DNA of 64,000 nucleotides from Euleptes europaea (GCF_029931775.1 NC_079321.1:17070501-17134500), one strand, 5' to 3'. Positions 1 through 35,200 are shown, numbered from the stretch's first letter. Notes: generated by a model not told the origin, from the sequence alone. Translations and numbers: made by a program.

Positions 1-3000
1 CTGTTCTTGATGGTCCATGTTGCTTGAGCCATTGTCCCTTGAGTGTGGCTTCCCAACCTGATAGACACGCGTCCGTGAAGATTTGAATTGGTGTTGGACG
101 GAGATACCAACTTCCTTTCGTCAAATTCTGAGACTGAAACCATCATACTAGTCTTGATCTGACTTCCTCGGTCAGGATGAGATTTCTGTCACTTCTTCCT
201 TGGTATGTCTCTTTGGTACGGCCTTAAGAACCATTGAAGAGGTCTTGCTCGTAAGCGTGCCCCTTGAACTGCGGGAATGCATGCAGACATGTGACCCTTC
301 AGTTTGGTCAGGGACATTAGAGAAGGCGACCGGGAATTAATTGCTTTCTTTGCTAGAGATGAAATGTTGTGGATTTTTGTCCACTGGAAGGTATAAGGAG
401 TTTGTCAGTGTGTCTATGTCCATCCCCCATCTCTCTCAATCGTTGGGATGGAACTAAGTGGGTCTTTCTGAAGTTGATTATGACCCGTGTTCTGTTAACC
501 TCTTCAGAACTCTCTCTGAATGATCTATGCTCTGCTAGTTCGAGCTTGCGCAAATCAGAATGTCGTCTGAGAAGGGTGCATTCTCACGCCCTCCTTGTGC
601 AGAGATGTGACTGGTGTGTCCAGAACTTTGGTGAATACTCGAGGAGGGGCGATGATAACCCGAATCGTAAGGCCCTGAATTGGAAGAGGTGTCCCTTGTA
701 CGGGAACCGAAGGAAACAACAATGTGCCGGGTGTATTAGAATGTAAGAAAATGCTTTTCCCTGAGGACCTGTGTGACTGACTTTAGTGTCTCCATCCTGA
801 AGCGCTTTAATGGGATAATCTGTTCAGAAACTTGAGGTCTAGGATGGCTTTCCATCCGCCGCCTTTGTTGGGAACAGTAAAGAATACTGAATAGACTCCC
901 AATGTATGCTCTAATGGTGAGACTGGCTCCATCGCCTTGATGTCTAAGAGGCCTCTGAAGTTCTATGGATTTTTTTTGGGGGGGGGGGAATGTTGGAGAT
1001 ATTACTAGTCGATGTGGAGTGTAAGAAAAACTCTATCTGATAGCCTTGTGAGATAATGTTTGTGACCCAGAGGCCTGGTTGGGAGGTGACCACTGACTGT
1101 GTAATAGGCTGAGCCTGCCTTCCACTGACTGGTGGCTGGCGTCACTGTTTGGTTGGGCGGTCGGGTTTATCCCCTTTATTGCCCTGGAAGGTGGAGGATT
1201 TTGGAGATTTATTGAATCGTCCTCCTTTACTAAAGGAGCTGCGATTCTGGTTCCGGTGGTTTCTAGGTTGATCAGGTCTGTATCTTTGAAGTATGTGGTA
1301 TGCACAAAAGGACATAGAGGGAGTGATCCCTTGGATTCCTTGCGCAGAAACTTGTCTTTGGTCTCCACTGATATGGGGACCAAATTGTCTCCAAGCAAGG
1401 TCTTTTCCTGATACAGGAAGCCCATAATAACCAATTTTGATCTATATACTCCGCTTGCCAGGGGCGTACCCAGAGAGCCTTTCTGGCAGCTGAGGCTGTG
1501 GCTAGTGTTCTAGCTGCATATGACATGTTATCTAAGGAGGAATCAGCTAGAAAGAATACCACTCTCGAAAACATGGATGACATGGTATCTAAGGTAGAAT
1601 CAGCTGGAAGGATACCACTCTCAAAAAAAACATGGATGCCCTTCTGGCATCTGATGCTGCGGCTAGTGTCCTAGCTGCATATGGCATGGTATCGAAGTTC
1701 GAATCAGTTAGAAAGAATACCACTCTCAAAAAACATGGGTACTCCTGTAAAGGCGTTTCTTTCTTCCTGTGGAAAAAGTTGATATAACTTCCTAGTCCAA
1801 ATTATTGCCACTCTGTGTACTAGGGCAGATGTGATAGAAGCGCTTGATAGTGAGTGCCAAGGCCTCTGAGCATTTATGCCTGCTAACTCTGCCTTCCTAT
1901 CTGTAGGTCCCTAATCATGGCAAGGCCATGTAACAAGGTTGAAGGAGTGAAGGCAGTGACAGGTGATTCTACTGAAGGCACTTTTAGAATTTTAGAAGCG
2001 CCGATAAACCAAATATAAAGGCTTCCTAGAGGCTGTGGAGCATTGTATGGGTGCCATTGGTTTCTCCCGCTCTGCTTTCAACAGAGTTAGAAATAATCAA
2101 GCGCTGGCACAAACCTATCTGGAGTCTTTTCTCCCACTCTGAGTCCTCTGAGAGATCAAGAGTAGCTAGGTTTTTATGCCAATGCAGAAGGAAATCTTCT
2201 GCATTAAATACTATAGACAGTCTGGGTACCAATTGGCAATTTTGTGACCGTGAATTAGCTTTCAGCGCTGCTTAGGCTGGCCAGCACGTACTCTCTTGAT
2301 ACTACTTGGACTGGTGATTGGCTCACCAGGATCTCAGGCAGAGGTCTTCCACATCACCTACTACCAGAATTGGCCCTCTGCATGCCAATCCGACGCTCTG
2401 CCACTGAGCCACAGCCGTTCCCCTGCTTTGGCTGATATTCTGCCCTTTTAGCAATCAGATTACTGTTTGTGGTGCTGGAGGGTGTGATCCCTACGATCCC
2501 TGTATGGATGGGGCAGGATAAGGAGGTTGTACTGCCCTTAAGCCATCTGAGAAGGCGTTTTTAATCAGGGCGGAGAGCTCTGCTCTTACAGGAGTAAAAC
2601 AGGCTGCATCTATGAGGGGGGGGGGCGAAGTCACCTTACCGGCAGTCGATGTCTCCGTTGATGCTTCCCGTCCTTGAATAATAATAGGCGAGCCGCCTGA
2701 GGACGGAGCATTGCGAGGCAAAAAGGCGAGCCGCCAGCCTCCTTCATTTTCCCCGTTTGTGCAGTGTGGGAGAAGTGGCTATAGCCGCTGTGTTCTCCTG
2801 GCTGCTTCCCGCTGCTTCCCGTCCTTGAATAACAATAGGCGAGCCGCCTAAGGACGGAGCACGGCGGGCGAGGCAAAAAGGCGAGCCGCCAGCCTCCTTC
2901 ATTTCCCCCGTTCATGCTGTGTGGGAGGAGCGGCTACCGCCGCTGTTTTCTCCCGGCCGCTTTCTGTTGCGATCTGGCAGTCGCGTCTTTCAGGCGCGGC

Positions 3001-3600
3001 AGAGCAGCGTGCGTTTTGCAGCAGGCATTTGGCGCGCTTGTTAGCGGTCGAGCCAAGCCGTTTGTACTTGCCTGCGCCGTTCTTGCCGCTTTTGCCTTTC
3101 CCTTTTGAGTTTTGGTCCTCAGGTCACCAGAGTGACTGTCCGAGGGTTCATCTAATTGTAGTGGTAAGGCCACTAGCAGGCTAGGGTCTAAATTGGCAGG
3201 CGCTATATAGCTGTCCTGATGCCGATCCGCCATTTTTTTTTATTTTTTTTTTGGCAGGAAAAGACCCTTCTGAGGAGAATAGGCAGAAAATTAAGACAGT
3301 AAATAGAATTGAGTAGTAGATTAGTTAGGTTAAGTTTAGGTTTGTTAAAATAAGAATATTTTTAGGTCTAATAAGTAAGGTTAAGGTTTCTCTATTATTT
3401 CTGTAGCAGAGAGCTGCTAGAAGGCTGCTCTCCCGTTCAAGGCAGGAAATAGAACTGATCACAAGGGGGCGTTTACCCTCAGAGGTCAGAAAAATTTAAA
3501 TATTTGGTTCCTGCCTCCCGAGATAAGAGGAAAAGGAAACACCCATAATGAAGATGCCCTTCTCCCTCTGAGCGAGAAACATATGTCTCACAGAGGCAAT
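1..3600 (-). mobile_element. DIRS-type tyrosine-recombinase retroelement (fossil, cut by window edge)
   Basis: The minus strand shows RNase H-like residues at about 1-130, reverse-transcriptase similarity at about 350-900 (a DIRS-style 'FRALPFGLSS'-like block in degraded form), gag-like sequence at about 1030-1600 and 2930-3235, and a probable 5' terminal region at about 3240-3600. The part beyond RNase H (methyltransferase/recombinase in this family) would lie left of the window. Inside are a tandem duplication with a period near 151 bp (around 2671 and 2822), degenerate repeats at 1498-1740 and an inserted SINE. The copy is clearly broken, with more than five breaks, and looks old. The family call rests on protein similarity from memory. 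Confidence 0.72.
2313..2417 (-). mobile_element. tRNA-derived SINE fragment (family C), inside the DIRS element
   Basis: The minus strand carries the 'TGGCTCAGTGGCAGAG' box A and the 'gatctcaggcagaggtc' body shared with better copies at 7149 and 31760. It is truncated and sits within the DIRS-type element, so it inserted after that element. Confidence 0.7.
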
Positions 3601-4214
3601 CAGTTTGGACATATGTTGTCAGAACTGCATGATAAGTCACACCAATTACTGTATTCTGGGGAACATGGCTTTTATCCTAGGTCTATTTAATGAATTCAAA
3701 TCATTTCTATTCTTTAATAATGTCCTCTTCAATAAAGCAAAAAATCTAATTACATGCTGATGCTATATAAAGTGTGATAAATTAAACTATTTATTGCCAT
3801 ATTAATTGCCATATATTGCCTACCCAATTGTTAGTGACCACACAGTAAAATAGGTGCAGAAAACTGCATAAAAATATGCAGAAAACTACACAGTAGATTA
3901 GAAATAGGAGAATATTATTTAGATCAAGATGTCAGGTTTCTCAAGAAGGAATAGCACAAACAAATAATTCACAGGAGCAACTGTCTGGTGTGCTGATGCA
4001 AGATGACACATGAATAGGGAAAGCAACTTCAATATACCTTTTCTCAATGTATAGGTTTGAGTTCAGCAATCAGAGCTAGGTACTGTATGTTTGGATCACG
4101 CTGAGTAATGGAGTAGTTTTTTCCCCAATTAACTTCTACAACTGTTTTATGGTTGCTAATGCTGATATATAAATTTCATCCTTACCAAACACATATTTTT
4201 AGTTTCCAACTTAC
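3601..4214. other. AT-rich stretch downstream of MCM8 exon 18, no gene seen
   Basis: This is the intron (or 3' flank) after the last recognisable MCM8 exon. I looked for the final exon, which in human MCM8 encodes about 30 residues ending in VYQLQTM, and found no match on the minus strand. I recognise no repeat here beyond the DIRS boundary near 3600. Confidence 0.5.
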
Positions 4215-27158
<22,944 letters not shown>

Positions 27159-27290
27159 CTCAGCATTCTAGCCCATCAGCAACATACAAAGTAATCTAAA
27201 GGACAATTCTGTCACTCTGCAACATATGGCAAATGGCATTAACTCTTGCAGGTAATGGGTTGATTATGAAGGGGCCGGATGGGATGGTTT

Positions 27291-27563
27291 GAAGAAGAGT
27301 TAGTTTTTATATGCCGACTTTCTCTGCCATTTAAAGAAGAATCAAACTGGCTTACAATCACCTTCCCTTCTCCTCCCCACAACAGACATCCTGTGAGGTA
27401 GGTGGGGCTAAGAGAGTTTGGAGAGAACTGTGACTGGCCCAGCTGGCTTCATGTGTAGAAGTGGGGTTCACCAGATTAGCATCCGCCGTTCATGTGGAGG
27501 AGTGGAGAATCAAACCCGGTTCTCCAGATTAGAGTCCACCGCTCCAAACCACTTCTCTTAACC
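27291..27563 (-). mobile_element. SINE family B
   Basis: It opens 'gaagaagagttagtttttat' and ends near 'ccactctcttaacc' (tRNA head, minus strand). A short internal deletion near 27440 separates it from the other copies. Confidence 0.8.
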
Positions 27564-27751
27564 TATGTTTTATTCTACGGTGAGAAAAAGCCATCTTAGT
27601 TGCTTTAGAAACAGAAGTGCAGGTTAGACATTACTCTTTAATAAACAGAGGCCAAAGCCAGACACCTCTTTCAGTAGTGGCAGGGAGATCTTAATTGCTG
27701 AAGAGAGGGCAGGTTTAGCCTCCGGACCTACAGAGAAGGGAGTAGTATACA

Positions 27752-28061
27752 CAGGGCCGGTGCCAGTTATTTTTGTGCCCTAGGCAAGGCTAACTACTTG
27801 TGCCCCCCATTGCTAACCAATTTTCAAAAACAGATGTCCTGTAGGAAAAAGATAAACGCACAAAACTTTGTATAAGATGTTATAATTAATCCTATTCCAC
27901 AGCACTGTTGTGGTACTTACCTTAAAATAAAAAAATATAATTTGCCAGTTGCATTTTCCCCCAAGAAACTGATCTGTTTAAAACTGTGCCCCTCAGGCCA
28001 CCCCTCTGAGGTCTGCACCCTAGGCAACCGCCTAGTTCGCCTAATGGTAGCACCGGCACTG
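27752..28061. mobile_element. hAT-type MITE (CAGGGCCGGTGC family), 310 bp, 8-bp TSD
   Basis: Termini 'CAGGGCCGGTGC' and 'GCACCGGCACTG' pair as inverted repeats, and both sides carry AGTATACA (27744-27751, 28062-28069). The inside has no coding capacity. Confidence 0.85.
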
Positions 28062-28588
28062 AGTATACAGCAGAATGACAAGGGCACAGGGGAAGCAGCT
28101 CCAACCCCAAAGACACCACCAACACTTGGTGGTTGAGCACAAGCTCAGCAGACTACTGGGGGAGGGGGAATAGAGGCCACCATCACTATGGCCTGAAGGA
28201 GTAACAGCAGCCAAAGCAACCATGGCAGGGAAACCCAGACGTGAACCCTATAAAGATTACATCAGTGGGCCATATATGGTAGGAAGGGCAGAATAAAATA
28301 ATTGTAACGACTACAGACACAAGAAGTCTGTGACCATCGAAAGCTAGCACAGCAGGGGGAGACCCAAGTTAGGCTTTTCCTCCCTGACGTGCTACCTTTC
28401 TACACGCGAGGAACTTTTGGACAGGAAGGTCAGCACAAACTTCCAGCCACGTGAGCCTTCCAGCACCCCAAGCTTGAAACAGAGAAGCCCCCACAGGGAA
28501 CACCATGAACTATTAACTTTTAATTAATTAATTAACTATCAATTATTCCATTAACTTTACCGTAGTCCATAATAAATACTGCGCTTAC

Positions 28589-28640
28589 CTTAACACCCGC
28601 CGCCAATCCTTCTATTGTTTTTCTTCCTTAATTTCTATTT
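28589..28640 (-). other. MCM8: MCM8 non-coding first exon (inferred)
   Basis: A strong donor 'AAG|GTAAGC' on the minus strand at 28589 follows a GC-rich stretch just downstream of an E2F site. This fits a 5' UTR exon spliced to 27195. The transcription start is a guess. Confidence 0.5.
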
Positions 28641-28650
28641 TGGCGCAAAA
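28638..28650. promoter_or_regulatory. Palindromic E2F site
   Basis: TTTTGGCGCAAAA matches the symmetrical E2F consensus (TTTSGCGC on both strands). It lies next to the inferred MCM8 start. MCM genes are classic E2F targets, so cell-cycle control of MCM8 is likely. Confidence 0.72.
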
Positions 28651-29134
28651 AACATCCCGTCTCCGCCCACATCCGGAAGCGAAGCCAATAAGAGCGACGC
28701 TTCCTTCTGTTGCCATAGTCACACAGCGAGACCGCCTTGTAAACAAAAGGAAGCGCATGCGCAGCCCGTGCTCTATTGACAGGCCCGCACCCCCACCTGA
28801 TCCGGGGCGGGGGAGGAGGAGGAATCCTGTTGCCTGAAGACATGCGCAGTTGGGTATTTCTTATCTGCCAGTAAAGAAGTGAAGAGATAGGTAAAGGGAA
28901 TACTGGCGGAGAGGAAGGGCCACCGTCTGTTTCCCCCACATTTACCAATTATTTTATTAGAAGTGCAAACATATAATTTCCAAAAACACTTTTTTTTAAA
29001 AAAAGGAAACCGCCTGTCTTCCGTTAGAAGAGCACGCATTGCGCATGCGTCCCCAACGGGCACTGAGCCGCGGATGTCAGCAGGGAGGCAAGACCATAGA
29101 GAGAAAGAGCGGAAGCCCTTCGCGCCGTCCTTTT

Positions 29135-29146
29135 GGCGCATGCGCG
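29135..29146. promoter_or_regulatory. NRF1-like site upstream of TRMT6
   Basis: GGCGCATGCGCG is a near-perfect NRF1 palindrome 71 bp upstream of the TRMT6 ATG. Similar palindromes lie at 28753-28762 and 29040-29050. Confidence 0.65.
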
Positions 29147-29216
29147 TAGCCCGGCGCCTGGGCAGGGGTTGCTGTTTTGATTGGGGAGCTTCCGGGGAGA
29201 GAACGGCGGGGGCCTC

Positions 29217-32200
29217 ATGGAGGAGAGCGTGAGGTCGGGGTCCCTCCACGTGATCCACGAGGGGGACTGGGCAGTGCTCAAGCGAAACGAAGTCTTCAAG
29301 GCGGTGGCTGTGCTGAGGCGAAGGTGAGGGAAAGGAAGGGCTTGGTCGCCATAGGGCTCGCTTGTCGCTTCCGACTTGTGGCGACCCTATGAATTAATGG
29401 CCTCCTAAACATCCTGTCGCTAACAGCCTTGCAGAATGAAAGCCGTGGCTTCCTTTATTGAGTCAATCCATCTCCTGCTTTTCCTGCTTGCCTTCAACTT
29501 TTCCTAGCGTTATTGTCTTTTCTATTCAACTTTCCCTACCGTTATTGACTTTTCTATTCCTTGGCTCCCGTCATCAACCAAAAGGGAGACTTGCAGCCAG
29601 GACATCAGGAGGAGACTGAGACTGGGAAAGGCAGCCATGAAGGAGCTAGAACAGATTCTGAAGTGTAAGGATGTGTCACTGGCCACCAAGACTAGGTTAA
29701 TTCATGCCATCGTATTCCCTATTACTATGCATGGGTGTGAAAGCTGGACATTGAAGAAAGCTTATCTGAAGAAAGGTATCTGAAGAAGTGAGTTGTGGCT
29801 CACGAAAGCTCATACCCTGCCAGAAAATATTTTTGTTAGTCTTTAAGGTGCTACTGGACTCTTGCTCTTTTCTACTACTGCAGACAGACTAACACGGCCA
29901 CCCACTGTGAATTGAAGAAAGCTGATAGGAAGAGAGTAGATTCCGTTGAAAGGTGGTCTTGGAGGAGAGTGTTACGGATACCGTGGACTGCCCCAAAAAA
30001 CAAATCAGTGGGTTCTAGATCAAATCAAGCCTGAACTGACCCTAGAAGCTAAAATGACTAAACTGAGGCTATCATATTTTGGTCACATTATGAGAAGACA
30101 GCAGTCGGTGGAAAAGACAGTCAGGCTGGGAAAAGTTGAAGGCAGCAGGAAAAAACCCAACAAGAGATGGATTGACTCAATAAGGGAAGCCACAGCCCTT
30201 AATTTGCAAGACCTGAGCAAGGCTGTCAAAGATAGGACATTGATTCATAGGGTCACCATGAGTCAGAAGCGACTTGACAGCACTTAACACACACACACAC
30301 ATTGTCTTTTCCAGTGAGTCTTGTTTTCTCATAATGTGACCAAAGTACAATAGCCTCAGTTTGGTCATTTTAGCTTTTAGGGAGAGTTCAGGCTTGATTT
30401 GATCTAGAACCCACTGATTTGTCTTTCTGGCATTCCACAGTATCGATAAAATTCTCCAACGCCACATTTCAAATTCTCCAACGCCCCCTTTTCTTTCTAA
30501 GCAGAGAGGGATTTCAGTGCAGGGCTTGCTTTCTTTAGTTCTCAGAGAGGGCATGCAAAACATGCTTTATCTTGGGGTTGCTTTATTGTGAGAACATTGG
30601 ATAATACTGTTGTTGTTGTTAGCATCATTGTCCCAGCTTTCCAGAGATCTCAGATAGAAAGTCTGTCACATCACCTACTACTTGACCTGCTTAACAGGAG
30701 ATGTCAGGGATTGAACCTGGGATCTTCTGCATGCAAAGCTGGTACTTTAAGATAGAGTCATGCATCCCAGTCCCAGAGGAGATCAAAATAGACTTTATTA
30801 GACAAAAGCATAAATGAAGGATACAATACTGGTACAAACCTCCCTTATGAATAATATTCTTAATTGACATGCAAGTTACAAGGATGACAGAAGCATCAAT
30901 GTTGCATTTATATATTAATCTACTTCATTTCTTCCCTGCTTTTCTCCCCAGTGGGGGACTCAAAGCAACATACAAAGCATTCTCCTCTTCTCCATGTTAT
31001 CCTCACAGCAACCCTGTGAAGTAGTTAGGCTGAGAGTGTAGGACTGGCCATGGCAGAGTGGGGATTTGAATCCAGGTTTCCTAGATCCTAATCTGACATT
31101 CAAACCACTACACCATGCTGCACTAAATGAGCTCCTGCTTTTCGAATGTATTCACCCTAAATCAACTTTCTTCATTTTCTCCATCCCTTTCGGCATATTT
31201 TTGCACTCTGCAGTGTTTGCTGCCTAAATCCCTTTAAGTTACACAAACATATCCATTCTATAAACCGTAAGTCAAATGGTGGCATGCATCAAATAAATCA
31301 TTGTGTAACTTTTAATCAGTTCTCACCAGCAGCTGTAATTCATTATGTTGATTAGTGGTTTTCACGTAGGCATATTTATACATTTATATATTTTGCCCTG
31401 ATTTGTTTTCAGTTTTGTGAAAAAATATGCTGTGTACACAAACACTGGCAAAGCTGTGACTGGAAGCAACTCTGTAAATACATATTTGCATTGTCTTACT
31501 TGCTGTGGCCCTGACCTGGATGGCCCAGGCTACATCGATCTCTGCAGATCTCGGCTGCTAAGCAGGATCATCCCTGGTTAGCACTTGGATGGGAGACCAC
31601 CAAGGAAGCCCACAATTGCTACGCAGAGGCAGCCCTCGGCAAACTAGCTCTGTTCCTCTCTTGCCTTGAAAACCCTTTGGGGTCAGCAGAGGTCGGCTGC
31701 AATTTGACCTCACTTTCCACCGCCGCTTGCTGTTAGAAGTAAGTCCCGTGTTATTTGAACACACGAAGCTGCCTTATACTGAATTATACCCTTGGTCCAT
31801 CAGAGTCAGTATTGTCTACTCAGACCGGCAGCGGCTCTCCAGGGTCTCAGGCAGAGGTCTTTCACATCACCTACTTGCCTAGTATCTTTAAGTGGAGATG
31901 CCAGGGATTGAACCTGGGACTTTCTGCATGCCAAGCAGATGCTCTACCACTGAGCCACAGCCCCTGCCTCCTCCTATTTCCATGTACACCTTGCTACTAT
32001 ATCTGTTACCACTGTTCTATCTCAGTAGCTAGGATAGCCTTGCACTGAGTTTTTCAGCCAGGGACGGCAGAGTGCAACACTGTGGTGAATGCACAGGAAT
32101 GCTCTTGAAACCATAAAAATGAGGCTTATATTTCCCTAAATTAATTATAGCCCCATGAGCATACTTCTCAGCTGTTATGTCCCGAGCTTGAGCCCAGTTG

Positions 32201-35200
32201 TTATTTGCCCAAGGCAAGCAGTAAGTAGTGCATGTGTGAATACTGATGTTCTGCATGTTTATGATTTGCACAAAGGGCTTTTCGGCATTCTCATTTTCCT
32301 CGCTTCTAAGTTCTTGTTTCTTGGGGTGGGGGGGAGGTCAGTTCTGAATCTGCACGTGTTTTGCTCCCTCTAGTGGTCGATTTGACATAAAACAGCTTTT
32401 AATTGAGGAATTTAGTAGTGAGGAAATTGAGAATACGGAAAAGTTCATAGTATGCCCAGCTCCCAAAGAATCTCTGTTCAGCAGTGCTAAAGCTATCTGT
32501 AAGTAGCCATTTTTACTCATACTGTGATTGCAAATAATTGTGGAAGTAGGTCTCCCGTTAATTTTAGATGAGCTATAACACAGCTGGTTTTGCTTGCATT
32601 GTAATCTGGAAGGTCTTAGCATCTTTTGTTTAGTTTTCAGGCGAATTAGTGACATGAATGTTGCAGGGCATCAGTTTCCTTCTGTTCATTCTTTCAGAAA
32701 AATTATCTTTGAAAAGCAATGGTTCTATCTGGATAATGCCATTGGGCACATTTATGGAACGACCTTTGAAGTGACCGGTGGGGGAAGCCTTCAGCCAAAA
32801 AAGAGGGTGGAAGAGGCAACTGCAGGTAGGAGAGAACCGGCTGCCAGTTGCTTGGCAGAGATACAGTCAACACAGTCCTATATTTATGAGCATTTCTGTT
32901 AACCAACATATAACTTTGTTCTCATAATGTCAGGCTAGCTGAAGCCAAAGATTAACAGGAGAGTTACGCCAGTCTAAGCTCATTCATTTCCATGGGCTTA
33001 GACCTGAGTAACTCTGCATAGGATTGTGCTGTAAACTCATTTTCTTGGTTCTATACAAATTCCAGATTGGTTCAGTGCTGCTGTTAATTAAAAAACGAAT
33101 AAAGGGGAGATGACTGATCCAGAGTCTCAAAGGTGTACAAAAGCTATTGCTATTTATTGTGAATACATGAAGCTGCCTTATACTGAATCAGATCCTTGGT
33201 CCATCAAAATCAGTATTGTCTACTCAGACTGGCAGCGGTTCTCCAGGGTCTCATGCAGAGGTCTTTCACATCACCTACTTGCCTAGTCCCTTTAACCTGA
33301 TTGAACCTGGAACCTTCTGCATGCCAAGCAGATGCTCTGTCACTGAACCCCAGCCCCTCCCTTATTGTGGATCAATACCTTTTGAGTCACTTGAGTTGCT
33401 GCCTGCCATTTCACTCCATTAACCCAAGGCGCTTCCCACTGACAAAAGTTGCTTTTGTTGCCGGTGGAATGGTAAGATCCAGCCAGCTGTCTTTTTCTCC
33501 AGGGGAGCTAATATATGTTTCTTAAATGTTTGAAACTATGGCACTACGCTCTTAACCTCTACGCCACGCTGGCTCCTTAAGGAGCTGCAGACTCAAATCA
33601 AACTGTTCTGGTGCAGACCAAGATGGCTACACTCTGCAATATATATTTCTTAAAAGAAACTGTCACCCTCTTTCCTTGCTAAAAATACTTAGGAGATAAC
33701 TCATCACCTCTGTGTTCCAGTTGCATAGAGTATATGACTGTCTTCATGCAGCGTTTTCTAAGAAATAGCTCCAGTTGCCCTTGAGGACGAGTCTTTGATA
33801 TGAAACACACCGAGGCAGACTTGGCCTTCAGATGCTCCCTTCTAAATTGACTGTCCCTTCCAGGATAAATTACTTCCCCATGATTTCCCCCCTTTAATAT
33901 GAATTGTAGCTGAAATCTTTCTGGCTGCTTCAACAATCTCTTGGCTTGTGTGGTGACTTACAGTGCCCTTTCAGTTCTGTGATAGTCTTGTTGAATATTT
34001 ACTTACTGCTCAACTGGTATAATTCAATAGTGATGGCAAATACCCAGCTTTAAGACTGAAGAAATGTTTCCCACGTTAAGACTTATGCTTAGTTCTTAGA
34101 AGGTTGTCTGCATTAACATTTCACAATTGCAGATATGTTTTTTTTAATTCTTCAGAAACAAAGGAAGCAGGTACAGATAACCGGAACATAATTGATGATG
34201 GGAAGTCTCAGAAACTGACTCACGATGATATAAAGGCTTTGAAGGATAAAGGCATTAAAGGACAGGTAACTGTCATGCCAGCGTGGTGTAGTGGTTAAGA
34301 GCCATGGTTTGGAGCAGTGGACTCTAATCTGGAGAACCAGGTTTTATTCCCCACTCCTCCACATGAGCAGTGGACGCTAATCTGGTGAACCAGGTTGGTT
34401 TCCCCACTCCTCCACATGAAGCCAGTTGGGTGACCTTGGGCTAGTCACAGTTCTCTTAGAGCTCTCTCAGCCCCACCTGCCTCACAGGGTGTCTCTTGTG
34501 AGGAGGGGAAGGGAAGGTGATTGTAAGCTGATTTGATTCTTCCCTAAGTGGTAGAGAAAGTCAGCATTTAAAAACCAACTCTTCTTCTTTTTCATTTGGG
34601 ACATGCTGCATTGCTTTAGTGGTCATACTTTTCCTCATATCTGAGCATTTTTACAGTATCTGATGGTATCGGAGCTGCAAACAAGGATTCACTGCCTGTT
34701 TTCCTTAGGGAAACTATTTTGTTCTGGAAAATCATGTAAAAATCTAACTGTGCTAATAGAATCCTATTTAATTGGGGGGGATGGCACAAGCCATCCTCTT
34801 CCACAGCTTCTCCCTTACCCATCTATCCCCCCCCCCCCAGCTAGGCACATTTGCCCATAGGGCAATATACCTAGCCCCAGCCTGGATGGAGAAGCCTTTT
34901 TGTGTCCCCAGAAGGATCCAGTCTCTTTTTCACTTAGAACACAGGTAGCTTGCGTGCCAGCATCTTAGGGAAGTGAAGGGTTGCTGTATTCCCTCCCCTT
35001 GGGGTATCTATTGCTAATTTTTAAAATTGTACTTTTATTTATCTGATGAAGGAAGCATTGAATCTCGAAAGCTTATACCCCAAAAATCTTGTTGGTCTGT
35101 AAGTTGCTACTGGACTGAATCTGGTGGTGCTGGAAAGTGCCCGTCAAGTTGCAGCCAACTTATGTCAACCCAGTAGCTTTTTCAAGGCAAGAGACTAACA

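Larger units (their letters stand above)
28590..29216. promoter_or_regulatory. Bidirectional MCM8/TRMT6 promoter
   Basis: The gene starts diverge across about 600 bp of CpG-richer DNA. Visible sites are E2F 'TTTTGGCGCAAAA' (28638-28650), CCAAT near 28684, three NRF1-like palindromes (around 28753-28762, 29040-29050, 29135-29146), ETS-like 'CCGGAAG' near 28673 and inverted CCAAT/ETS ('GATTGG', 'CTTCCGG') near 29178-29195. No TATA box is evident, as expected for housekeeping divergent promoters. Confidence 0.75.
29522..30300 (+). mobile_element. BovB (RTE) LINE 3' fragment, nested
   Basis: It is flanked by ATTGTCTTTT (29512-29521, 30301-30310), an apparent 10-bp duplication of the older BovB. 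Coding remnants include LTLEAKMTKLRLSYFGHIMR and WIDSIREATALNLQDLSKAV, typical of the BovB ORF end. It finishes 'cttgacagcacttaacacac' and an (AC)n run. Confidence 0.82.
29360..30475 (-). mobile_element. BovB (RTE) LINE 3' portion, split by a second BovB
   Basis: The minus-strand sequence at 29360-29521 continues at 30301-30475 across an inserted element. The right part encodes BovB C-terminal protein (TNQWVLDQIKPELS, AKMTKLRLLYFGHIM). It begins only ~36 bp after the TRMT6 exon 1 donor. Confidence 0.75.

Noticed and set aside
1272-1583. Possible host exon on the minus strand
   Set aside because: The residues resemble gag-type protein of DIRS elements and are collinear with the rest of that fossil.
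31509-31630. Possible 5S rRNA gene
   Set aside because: The head is diverged and runs into a SINE tail, and there are many dispersed copies, so it is a 5S-derived SINE.
32374-32500. Possible alternative TRMT6 exon after 'ctctag'
   Set aside because: No similarity to the family, and exon 1 joins exon 2 directly in frame.
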